A stretch of 64,000 nt of DNA from Tamarix chinensis (lineage: Eukaryota > Streptophyta > Magnoliopsida > Caryophyllales > Tamaricaceae): contig CM060174.1 in assembly GCA_030549775.1 (NCBI GenBank), forward strand, positions 4,009,391 to 4,073,390, written 5' to 3'. Under the pieces are notes generated by a model, which did no database searches, was not told where the DNA came from, and worked only from the letters and a program-made list of their open reading frames with translations. Within the stretch, counting starts at the first letter, position 1. Each line of letters starts with the position of its first letter. This document shows, in pieces, positions 21,853-32,516 of this stretch. The position numbers and the translations under genes were made by a program.

Positions 21853-23097
21853 TATAATACTTCATATTTTTTTAAAATTTAATTTCCTTAAGCTTAATGA
21901 TTATATTAACATAACTTACATTAAATGTTGAATTATTTTAATTTCAATTTATTTTATGATTTTATCGAAAATTTCCATTTCATATTAGAATTTAGTTAAT
22001 CATTGTTGTTGCGGATTATTCTAGATAAATTTGTTCATAATTATGATTTTTATTATATTCATATGATTTTTATTATCATTTAAAAATATATATTTTTGTC
22101 CTATCACGTGTCTTGATTTTTAATATTTAAATTCAATTTTGATTATAAATTTTTCATGTAATTATGATTTTATTTTAGAGGTATATTTTTTTTAAAAAAT
22201 ATTTAAGTTATAAAATCGCCTTTAAAGTAGTAAAATTATTTTAATGAATTTTACCTATAACAAATCTTTTATTCTTTGAATTTATTTATTTTTATGAGGT
22301 TGATAAAATCATTGAAAAAAAATTTTAAATTTAAGATTTTTGAAACTTATTTATGATTTATTTTTGAAAATTATTTTATTTTGTTTCCTCCTTTTGGTTT
22401 ATGGAGGAATTTGTTTTTTGGAAATCATTTAATTTAATCCCAACGTTTTAGAATTTGATTTTTTTTCTGGATAGTTTTAAATTTTTTTTGATGTTATATT
22501 ATGTATTTTCGTAAATCATACAAATTCTTATGATTTTTGATATTTTCTTTTGAAAGCTTTATCGAAATCCTTTAAATAGCATTTGAATTAATTTTATATC
22601 TTCGAATCTATATTAAATAAAATTTTTTCAATGAGTCTATAATAAAATCATCAGTTAATATTTTATAGATATTTTATATGCTCTTATACGTATGTGTATT
22701 AGTTAAAAAAAAAACTACACCCTCAATTTTTCTTTCTTCTTTTCACTCTTTCTTCCTCATCTTCTCTCACACCAGACCCTTTCCTTGCCTCTTGCTCTCT
22801 ATCCTTCAACCCTCGACTCTAGATCCACCACTACACTACATGAAATACCCCAAAAATCCTAATTTAGGAATTATGGAAAAATAATGATTTATTAGGGAGA
22901 ATTAAGAAAATAAATTACTTTATTAAATAAAGAGGAAATTAATTGAGGAAAATAAGGAGAAAATAATAGATAAATTATTTATAAAATTTTGGACATTTTA
23001 CTAATTAAAATAAAAGTGGAGAAAAATTACCCAAAATAGCCAAAATTAATCTAAAAAGGGAATTAAATTATTATTTTAATAATTTTCAAATATTCAA

Positions 23098-23099
<2 letters not shown>

Positions 23100-23155
<56 letters not shown>
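23100..23155. repeat. (TA)n microsatellite
   Basis: About 28 uninterrupted TA units in the AT-rich head of family A copy 2. It is absent at the same place in copy 1. Confidence 0.95.
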
Positions 23156-23159
<4 letters not shown>

Positions 23160-23867
23160 GTATAATAACCAAAAAAAACATTCTAAATAAATTGTGCAAA
23201 AATCCAAAATCCTAAAGAAACCCTTTTTCTCCCTTTTTCCTTTTTCCTTTCCCTTCCTTTTTCCTTTTTCTTCTTCCCCGCCAGATTTGGGCCTCGCCCG
23301 GCCCAATCCCCCATCCTTTCTCTCCTTCCCACGGCCTAGCGTCGTCCGCTGGCCGTCGCACGACCACAACGCAGCGTTTCACCCATCAAAGCTGTTGAAA
23401 CGCCGCGTCGCGTTTAATGACCCTTATGACCGTTGCCCATCTAGCGACGCGACGCCGCGTTTTGTTCCTCTAATTACTGAAGCATCGCGTTTCTTTTAAA
23501 AACTTATAGCCGTTGCCAAAACGCCTGGCTCTCCCTCTTTTCCTTTTTCCCTGGACCGCCGGTCCACCCCACGCCCGTCGTCCTCTTCCTCGTGTAGGCC
23601 TGCAATTCGCAGCCTGCCACCGCCAACAACCCCTGCCGTCCGACCGTCCTTCCCCTACCATTTCCGTCCCTTTTTTTCCCAATTCGACCCAACACACCCG
23701 TCCTACCCCTCACTCGTCCTGTAGTCTTTCCCTTTTCCCGCACCCAGCCAAACAAACCCTACCAAACCGCACGTCTGTGCCGGCTACCACCACCGGACGG
23801 CGGCCTGCTGCACCTGCCCCTGCGTGCCATCCCTCTCCCCTTCGTTGTTTTTCCCTCCACAATTGCC

Positions 23868-23875
23868 TATAAATA
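23868..23875 (+). promoter_or_regulatory. TATA box of family A LTR copy 2
   Basis: TATAAATA preceded by CAATTGCC and followed by CCCCCCGAA. It occupies the same position relative to the C/T-rich leader as 10723-10730 in copy 1. Confidence 0.65.
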
Positions 23876-24539
23876 CCCCCCGAACGGCCAAAGCAAGTCC
23901 TCTCTTTTGGACCTTGCTGAAACCCTGCCTCACCGCCGCCAGAAAAGACGCACTTTTCGCTGCCGCCAGCAACCGCCGAGACCACCGCCACACACCAAAG
24001 CCTTCCCCGCACCACCCTCCACGCAACCAGGCCATCGCCGCCCCTTTCTTGCCCCACACGTGCCACCACAACCGTGCGAAATTCCCTGCCCAAAAATGAT
24101 CACCGCCGCCTTGCGCCATCTTCTACCGCCATCTCCGCCGTGATCAACCTCCCTTCCACCCTCCAAAACAACCAGCAGGTCCTCCCCTACATGCCCATAC
24201 CCTCCTTACTCCTTGCCTCCTTCTCCACCAACCTCCACCATCTTCCACCACCCTCCTCCACCTTCGACCGCAGCGTCAACCACCGTGCGCCGCCACCCCT
24301 GTCATGCCACCACCCTCATTCCACTCCCCTTTCCCTGCTGTCTCCTCCCTCACCTCAAACTTCTTCTTTTCTCCTCCCATCTAACCACCACCTCCATCTT
24401 TCCCTCTCTTCTCCTCCTCCACCGCCGCCGCCGTCGCCGCCACGCGCCGCCGCCGGACCACCACCGACCTTAGGTGGTCTACCACTCATCCCAAACCTTA
24501 ACCTTTCTTTTTATATAGCTACTACTAAGTTTAACTAAT

Positions 24540-24604
24540 ATTAATATTAGTATACTTATTATTATCATATTTATTATTCCTTTTATTATTAGTAGTAGTA
24601 TTAC

Positions 24605-24646
<42 letters not shown>

Positions 24647-24873
24647 CACTAATATTATGATCTCTGTTATTAAAGTCATCATTTTTACCAATACTAGCAT
24701 CCCTTTGAACCCTAACTTCTATTATACTTAACTTTAGTTTTATTTTTACAATTATTAGTATTAATATTAATAATATTATTATTATTATAATTTCTATTAT
24801 CCTTACTATGGTTATTATTATTGTTGCTTAACCTTACTTGGTTGTTATTATTGTTATTATTATTACTACTAGG

Positions 24874-24924
<51 letters not shown>

Positions 24925-25150
24925 CTTAACACCCTTATCATTTTGCTAATAATAATACTGCTTTTGTTCTTATCCATGTTACTTAACTCAAGCTAGTGAA
25001 TATCATGGGGTTGTTAACTAAGAAGAGTACTTGAACCTTATTACCATACCACTTAACATTACCCCTAATTCTTTTAATCCTAACCTCATTACTATAGTAC
25101 CATTATTAGCTATTACTATCATTACTACTACCACTACTTTATTATTATAA
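24540..25150 (+). repeat. (ATT)n-rich tract in family A LTR copy 2
   Basis: Runs of TTA/ATT at about 24605-24650 and 24875-24922 with interrupted stretches between. It is homologous in place to 11210-11720. Confidence 0.85.
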
Positions 25151-26868
25151 CCAAAAGCATTTGAACCCCTATATTATTCAAGAATATACAACTATTATCA
25201 TTATCACCTTTAGGAATTTTTTACTTGTAGTATTGTGATTTTGTATTATTATTAATTCAACTATAACACCATTAATAGACTTGGCCTTAAAACGCTAGGG
25301 TTTCTATCACTAGACATTAGTGTCACTATTTTATTAATACTAACACTATTTTCCTATAGTTAGCATAAACCCTATTACTACAAGATTAGAACTAACGGGT
25401 CTAATAAAACAAGGATAATAATAAGTACCAAAATGAATACATTTTGACTAGTAAGGTTTAATATACTAAATTTAAGATGAAAACCCTAGCTTTTGTATAA
25501 TACCCCCTCTAGGGATAAGAACCTTAATCCTAAACTAGAATGAGGGTTGATGGTACTTGCAAGGGAAACTAATACTTAGCATTTTTCCCTTTTATAGGTG
25601 ACCCCGACCAAAACCCTAAGGAGTTAGAGGAGCGTACTCCAAGCCCGACGGCACCTTAGGTAAGGACAAAGCTATGGCCTTGTGCTATGTGTGACATGGA
25701 TGTGTTGAATGTTGTGTATGCCATGCTATGCCATGCATTATATGATTTGTGGAAAACTTGTCTTATGTGTAGCGCAGCTTGGAGATTGAGGTATGTTGTA
25801 TGTGCTTTCTACGACATGAGTATGACATGTATACATATGATGTTTTGGATATGTTATGATACGGCCCTCTAGGACATGCATGTTAGGGTAAATGGGAATA
25901 TGAGTTGAGAATAAAAGGATAACAAGGAAGGAATGGGAAGTGAGTTCACTAAGGGGGATATGAGGTTGACCTAAGTACCTCATGATCCATGAGAGAAGAT
26001 TTAATAAGGGAGGAATGACCAAAATAAATGAGAGTTGGGAACCATGCATGGGAGTCGTAAAATTTGCATGGTGACTTGGGTTGTTTGCATGGGATGGCTA
26101 AATCTTGCATGGGGGTGAATCTTACGTGAGAAAAGTTGATTTAGGGTGTAAATAAGAGAATGGGAGAGTTGTGGAGTGATTGGAGACTTGGGATGGAAAA
26201 TAGTACGTAGGTTGGTGTAAGGGTGTGTAAAGGACCGATTAGGGTTTTTGGGGAAAAAGTGGAAATTTGGGAAGTACGAAAGTAAGGATGATTAAGGAAG
26301 GGTGGAGTATGGGTTAAGAGTGAGAATTCATTTATATAAAAGATGAGCATGGATTTCCATGTGAAAGAAGAGACTTGGGGATGAAAAGAGAGAGGTTACT
26401 TGTGGAACAAGTAAGGTGCTAGTGTTGATGTGGCCAACTAGGATTTTGCCGGTCACATGCGGGGTCGAGGAATAAAATGATATGCCTTGGGGTTGACCTA
26501 ATAAGGGTGAGATGTGGGGTGAAGAATAAGTAATGGTAAGGTAAGTGAGAAGAGGTCGGACCACATAGGTCCAACTAAGGTTTCCAAGGGGAAAACCCTA
26601 GAGGTCGAGAATGGGCAAGATCGATGTCATCGGGCGTTGGGCTTAACCTACACCTTTAGGGGTTGGTCTTTCATTAGGTGTGAGCATAAGGGGGAAAGAA
26701 TGTCGGAGTGTGATTTGGGGTGCAAGAGTCTCAACATATGGGACGGGCCCTCTTGAAAGGAAAGTGGTAGAACATAGATGACATGCATGTCAAGGGTGGA
26801 ATGTGTTTTAATAAGACATGGATAAGACATTAATCACGTAAAGCGAAAGATTGTCGAGCCGAGCCCAT

Positions 26869-27285
26869 TCCGGTCCACCGGTAAGAATAGTGGTCAGAGG
26901 TGTTCTTCCTTGTGTGTTTCGTTCCGGTCCACCGGCAATAATAGTGGTCAGAGGCGTTTTGCCTTGTGCGTTTCGTTCCGGTCCACCGGCAATAATAGTG
27001 GTCAGAGACATTCTGCCCTGTGTGTTTATCTTCCGGTCCACCGGCTATAATAGTGGGGGATCTTGTGCTCGACAAACCAAACGAATAAGATAATCCATGG
27101 GAAAGATACTAAGTACTTAAAGCGAAACACCATGTGAGTCGGGGCCAGTCCGGTCCACCGGTAAGAATAGTGGTCAGAGGCGTTCTGCCCTGTGTGTTTA
27201 CTTCCGGTCCACCGGCTATAATAGTGGTCAGAGGCGTTCTACCCTGTGTGTTTACATCCGGTCCATCGGCTATAATAGTGAGGTT
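26869..27285 (+). repeat. 54-bp tandem subrepeats with CCGGTCCACCGG core, copy 2
   Basis: The unit is 54 bp and carries TTCCGGTCCACCGG, then AATAATAGTGGTCAGAGG, then a filler with CCTTGTG.GTTT. Four units lie at 26869-27060 and three at 27148-27285, separated by a spacer with CTCGACAAACCAAACGAATAAG. The last unit of each block ends in TAATAGTG followed by a G-rich break. Because 54 is a multiple of three, all frames stay open and give repetitive peptides, which I do not regard as proteins. Confidence 0.92.
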
Positions 27286-27811
27286 CCCGCACTCACATGG
27301 ACTATTAAAGAATATGTGTGGAATGAACATATTATTAATGAGAATAAAGAATAAGTCACCAAAAAAGTATTCAGGCCTTATCTTGCGTGTTATCGCATGT
27401 TGCCTATATGATTGTGCTATGTGTGTTACATGGTATGATCGTATGCTTGGCCTTAGCGCGCCTATGCCCTTACTTAGTATTGGACCCGTATTGATCCTAC
27501 CTTGGTTTTATGGGTCCTGTGATGATCCACTGATGGTGGGGAGCAGACCTCCCATGTAGGTTTTGATCGGTTACTAAATTGGGGTGGAAGGCTTGACTTG
27601 AGTGAGTAGGCGGTCCGGATATTGGTCCCTTGGGTTTTGTTTTATTTAGCTATATTTTGTACTACGCCTTTTGTTTTGAAACCGTACTCTTAAGTTGTAA
27701 TCCTAAACGATATTTTAACTGTTGTTGACTCGTGTTTTCGTGAATGATCTATGTTAACTATGGACCTATGTTTTGATGACTCTTACTTAACGATTGTTTA
27801 GTTTAGCCTTA

Positions 27812-27859
27812 GCACTTAGTATCGGAACGGTAGGAGTGAACCGGTCTGGTACTAAGTGT
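27812..27859 (+). other. Stem-loop near LTR 3' end, family A copy 2
   Basis: CACTTAGTA (27813-27821) pairs with TACTAAGTG (27850-27858). Inner pairs continue (TCGGA with TCTGG) to one A-G mismatch, then CGGT/ACCG closes an 8-nt loop (27832-27839). Compared with copy 1, two stem positions differ, and both changes keep pairing (T-G to C-G, G-T to A-T). It ends 100 nt before the LTR end. Confidence 0.75.
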
Positions 27860-28189
27860 GGCGGTAATACCCCCAAGTTTATGGTTTTAATTCTTTCGCT
27901 TCCGCTAAACCTTTTTGATTTAAACGAAATTTTTCAGTAGTAAATTTGGGGGTGTTACACTACAACACCCTATTGCCCCAATCAATAGGTCACACCACCA
28001 CCACGACGAGCTGTAGCAACCACCACCCAAGCAGTAGTCGCACAATCAATGGATGATAACAATGAATGCAGCAACAATGGATTGCACCACCGTTTGGCCA
28101 CCGTTAGCATCACCCATCCACTGATGAGAGTTCTCTAATCTTTTGTGATGTTTCACCAACCTTCAACCATTCCATTTTTGTGCACGTGC

Positions 28190-28230
28190 GCCTGCACACA
28201 CACACGCGCGCGTGCATATACATACAAGTT
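28190..28230. repeat. CA/CG alternating purine-pyrimidine run
   Basis: CACACACACACGCGCGCGTGCATATACATA-type alternation inside family B copy 1. It is a simple microsatellite. Confidence 0.7.
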
Positions 28231-30127
28231 GTGTGATTGATTTAGAGTGGTTAATTGTATTGTATATTGTTCATTGGTGAAATTTGAATTTTTAACCTAG
28301 ATATGTATGGATTGTTTAGATTTATCCAATTAAGTTAGTTTTGATAAATTGATTGTATAATATGTTTTAAAATGTCTCTAATTTCATGTTGGCAGCTTCA
28401 ATTTGATAAAATTGATTGAATTATGCTTTGTGGGATCAAACCCTAATCAAAGAGTCATGTTTTTGAATTTGATTTGATTTTTGAGTTACATCTATCAAAT
28501 AGCTTTATGAAATGCTTTAGAATATAATTAATAATATTTCTAATTTGTTAATTAAATGCATTTTTTGAGAATTGACTGAATTGAGATTTTTAGGTCATAA
28601 ATTTAATCTTCTTTAATTAAGACATGTCTTTATGGTTTTTAATCAAATTAATTATATAATATGGTTTGGAATATACTTAATTTTGTATTTGGATCATCAA
28701 TTTGAATAATTGAAGAACAATTTATAGGGTTTACATTCTCGGCCAAGGCCCTAATTTTTGAAAACACTTATATTAGATTAGCTATTTATAAGATTTTTTT
28801 TTTGAAATTGATTAGCTAGATTTATCCAAAATTGGTTTAATTATATTTTTAAACTATCAATTTGAGGTAATTGAAGTGAATTAGTTAAGTTGCATTTCAC
28901 ACCTGAAAACCCTAATTTTTGGAGATAGTTTTATGAAATTAATTTGTTTATACTCTTTTTACCTACTAAATTACTATTTGTGATTTAAAATAATTTAAAT
29001 TGTTTTTTATCATGTCATTTTGAATTAGTTTTCTAAAATTAGTTAGTTTGTCTTTTTGGTTGCAAAACCTAATCACTAAGTATTTTTTGATAAAGTTAAC
29101 ATATCCTCTATAGTCCTTACCTTGGTTTTCTATGTCAATTTGAAATGCCCTAGGTGATCTATATTGAAATCAATTTGGTTAAGACTCTATTTTGAATCTT
29201 AATGGAGTTATGTTATCAAGTCTTAGGTTTTGGACATATTTTCTAAGAAATCTCGTTTGTACTTTTCTTTGTTGATTAAATTATAATACTTGAATTATTG
29301 GCTAAAAAAGTATTTTTCTAACCTAATCCTTTGATTTCCATTGGTGATTTGGAAAAGCATTCTCATAGATCCTCAAGCTATTGGTCTCTTTCTCTTTTTA
29401 TTTTGCTTTGCTAGCTTCAAATCTATGTAAGTCTATACTTACCTCTTATATGGTGGATTTATGAGATGCATGTTGTCTTGAAGTTGAAGGTGATGTGATT
29501 TATGTATGTCAAGAATATACAATGTCTTGTATGGTACTTCTATGTATCTATGAGTTTATAATTCTCAATGCAAATATAAGTTAGCATGCCTCTTGATTAT
29601 TGTTTGAGTTAGAGTATGTGAAGGGTAAGTATGATTGCGTGGTCAACATGTTCAGCTAATTTCTAAAATTTTTGGTGATTCTAGAATATGTTTTGATGTG
29701 TTTCAATTATGTTTTAAAAAATTATACAATTGGTTAATTATTGATTAAAATGATGTGATGCCATACATTGAGCTTATATGCCATGAATTTGATCGGCTTT
29801 AATGCTACTTGGAATTGATGGATTTAATGCCATTTAGAATGGATCAATTTTAATGCCGCTTGAAATATTTTACTTTAATGATAGATGGTTTGGGCCTAGA
29901 TCCTTTATAAATAAAATGTGTGGATAACATTGGGGTGTAATAAAGTAATCACATTGTATTATGGAAGTGATATAAGTGTTATTATGTGAGTTTGATTCAT
30001 GTTTGGTTAAATTCTTAAACAAAACATTATTTACTTAAAGTGAAAGATTTTGAGTTGAGACTTATATCACAAGACTAACTATTCGATTTAGAGATGCCAT
30101 CTTTTACTCTATAGGTGTATCTATATA

Positions 30128-30887
30128 TTTAATATGCCAAAATTAAACAAAGTGTTATAAGGATTGATATGACTACTTATATCAATATGGTATACCATCT
30201 TTTTGTGATTCCATCCTAAGAGCTACATAGTTAAGCATGCTGGATGTGGAGTAGTTTTTAGGATGGGTGACCCTCCTAAGAAGAATTGAAAATTTTCTAA
30301 AATCTTCTTTGGAAGTGTGTGAGTGATGATAAAATGCGTTGAAAAGACTCGTGTTGATTTGTGAATCCAACTGATCAATCCAAAAATACTTCAAGGTAGC
30401 CTCCGTGTAGTCATATCAACTCGAGGTGTTGAAAATAGTATTAAAGTAAAATCATGATCATAAGATGAACTTGGGTGAACCAATCAGTCACCTAGCAGGA
30501 TGATTCTTGGGATAAACTATATTGAGAGAGTCAGTAGTTTAGTTGCAATGAGGATGTTGCATTCTTTGATTGGAGGTGAATATAATACCCTTAAATTGAG
30601 CGAAGTGTTATAAGGATTGATATGACTACTTATATTACCATGCTATACTATTCTTTTCGTGTTTTTGTCCTAAGAATTTTAAAGTTAAGCGTGCTAGTCG
30701 TGAAACAAATTTTAGGATGGATAACCCTTTTATAAAGTTTCAAAATTTTTCTAAAAACTTCTCTAGAAGTGCGTGACTAAGGATAATATGAGTTGAAAGG
30801 ACTCATGTTCATCTATGAGACCATCTAATCAATTCAAAAACACTTTAGAGTATCCCTTGCATGGTCATATTGACTCGGGGTATTATA
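30128..30887 (+). mobile_element. Cassandra TRIM element, complete, with 5S rRNA-like LTRs
   Basis: Two about 305-bp LTRs (30128-30432 and 30581-30887) flank a 148-bp inside. Each LTR carries a 5S rRNA-like block (30189-30280 in the first) with GTTAAGC(A/G)TGCT, GGAGTAGT and TTAGGATGGGTGACC, the hallmark of Cassandra terminal-repeat retrotransposons in miniature. After LTR 1 there is a primer-binding-site-like TAGTATTAAAGT (30436-30447), and before LTR 2 a purine-rich TTGGAGGTGAA. An exact 5-bp duplication ATATA flanks the element (30123-30127 and 30888-30892). It has no coding capacity and would move with enzymes from other elements. Confidence 0.9.
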
Positions 30888-32033
30888 ATATATTTTTTTC
30901 CCTATAATGGTATGCATGCTTAAGTGATTATGTGTCCTATTTATTAGTGGTTTGGTTATATTTTTAGGTGGTCCAACTAGGGCCAATACCATTCGTGTAC
31001 TAGATTAGTTGTTATTGCTACTTTCAGTCTCCATCATTAAGTGAAAATAATTGAATGGTTGTGATCATAATAATGGAATGTAATAATCAATGGTTATTGT
31101 CCATTCGTGGGCTTTATATCTCATTATGCTACTCATGTCACCTAGTTTTCTTTATCACAATTGTGCTACCATATGGTGCATGTGGACTATATTTTCAAAA
31201 TGTTATATTTTTAGGATAGTTGCTTTACTTAGTACAAGTTTAAATTTTTTATATACTCGTACCCTTATCTATTTCTATGTCCAGACGTGTGTTTATAAGT
31301 ATGAATCTATGGCAACATATTTTATTGTATGTTATCGCATGTCTCACATAAACTCTTATATTATTGCATGTACCCATGTGCACTATTGATAATTATAACT
31401 ATGATATCCATATGAGCATACCTTACTCATGTTATTGCTTTTATAACTTTCCTTGATACATTATGGGTGGGCAATAAATGTTATTCCATTTATTCATGAT
31501 ATTGTGTGTGTTGTTCTATAAGTGGAAAGGTGTATGTAACCATCACTTTATGTGCATCATATATCCTCATGAGTTAAGTAGTTTTGATTTAGTTAGTACA
31601 AGATTTGTATTAATACTACCTTGTTTGAATATGTCCTATGACGATCCACTAATTGTGGGGAGCAAATCTCTCATGTAGGATTGAGATTGAATGTCCCATT
31701 GTTGTGGTTAAGACTTAAGCTTTGAGATACTTAGGCCACTTGTAGTTCTTAGCCCTCAGGGATTTCTATTTATCTGTCTACCTATTTTGAAAATTTTGAT
31801 ATGTTGTACTGAAATTTTGATAGCATTGTAACCAAATTTTAGTTTCCCATCACTTTGTTAAGTTTTTAAAATCTAGGGTTCTTTAAAAGGTTTTCAATTT
31901 ATTTTATCAGCAATGTTTTGGTTCAATGAAATCATTCGCTTTCCATCTACTATGAGATAATTTCTTGTTAGAGTTTATTCTCATGGTATAGATGATGTTT
32001 AATTTTTAATTGGATAGGTTTTAAACTTGTGTA

Positions 32034-32070
32034 TAGAATAAGATAGATGATGTGCATTTATCTTATATTA
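32034..32070 (+). other. Stem-loop remnant near LTR 3' end, family B copy 1
   Basis: TAGAATAAGAT (32034-32044) pairs with ATCTTATATTA (32060-32070), with one mismatch and one G-T pair. It is about 85 nt before the degraded LTR end, the expected place for the hairpin of this LTR group. Confidence 0.45.
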
Positions 32071-32155
32071 GGTGTGGTAGTAACATTTCTTATTTTCTAC
32101 TTTGGCATCCGCATATTTTTCTTTTAAATGAAATTCTTCAAGAGTGAACTTTGGG

Positions 32156-32516
32156 AAGGTTAGCCTAAGCTTTGCATTCCAAAGCCTTTTATCAACATAT
32201 GAATTGCGTTCTTAAAAATTCTTTCCTCTAAACTCTTTATCTATTTCCTTTAACTTTCTCCCTAAATCTTCATAATGCTTCTTAGATGTCATACTCACAT
32301 GAAACCATCAAAGAACTAAATATACATACATTTTAACAAAAAAATTGATCACAAATATATGTCATTCACAAATAATAAAATTTTTTAACAACCATGGCAT
32401 AAATCATTTGTCTATATGTATTTAAAGCTCTTATAAATATATTCAACCGCTATGATATTCTATCCAACTATAATAAAAAATCCTATAAATAAATTCCACT
32501 ATCACGACCTTTTGTT
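32156..32516. other. Spacer between LTRs; short minus-strand open stretch
   Basis: The minus strand from about 32292 to 32210 reads MTSKKHYEDLGRKLKEI followed by DKEFRGKNF and a stop. It is lysine-rich and too short to assign. Otherwise AT-rich. Confidence 0.25.

Larger units (their letters stand above)
22841..27959 (+). mobile_element. Family A solo LTR, copy 2 (5.1 kb)
   Basis: It starts TGAAATACCCC and ends GTAGTAAATTTGGGGGTGTTACA, flanked by an exact 5-bp repeat CTACA (22836-22840 and 27960-27964). The layout matches copy 1: AT-rich head with (TA)n at 23100-23155, C/T-rich leader (23200-24500), TATAAATA (23868-23875), (ATT)n tract, TATGTGTAGCGCAGCTTGGA block (about 25764), 54-bp subrepeats (26869-27285), stem-loop (27812-27859) and tail. 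No protein-coding domain is present. Confidence 0.9.
21853..32155 (+). mobile_element. Family B LTR copy 1, old, split by a family A solo LTR and Cassandra
   Basis: It begins near TATAATACTTCATATTTTT (for TGTAATACC.CGTATTTT) and ends about 32155, where TTCTTCAAGAGTGAACTTTGGGAAGG stands for the family's 'TTTTTCAGTAGTAAATTTGGGGG' end. Middle parts match the clean family B copy at 51143-55349: a GGCTTTAATGCC-type repeat at 29800-29880, and GTACTAGATTAGTTGTTA near 30995, matched near 54620. Copy 1 is interrupted at 22841-27959 and 30128-30887. The best outer duplication is lost. Frames inside are not coding. Confidence 0.7.

Noticed and set aside
24479..24700. Isoleucine-rich minus-strand frame
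   Set aside because: Translation of an (ATT)n microsatellite.
26869..27285. CRISPR-like regular repeats
   Set aside because: Plant LTR subrepeats: filler between cores is itself repeated, not unique spacers, and there are no cas genes.
27134..27559. 141-codon open frame with repetitive VVRGVLPCVF peptides
   Set aside because: It is an artefact of a tandem repeat whose 54-bp length is divisible by three; several frames on both strands stay open.
28190..28230. Z-DNA regulatory site
   Set aside because: Only a short CA/CG microsatellite within an old LTR; nothing links it to a gene.
30189..30280. 5S rRNA gene
   Set aside because: The similarity lies inside both LTRs of a Cassandra element with target-site duplication, and the block is decayed.
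30182..30394. Minus-strand 70-codon frame
   Set aside because: It lies wholly within a Cassandra LTR that is non-coding by nature.
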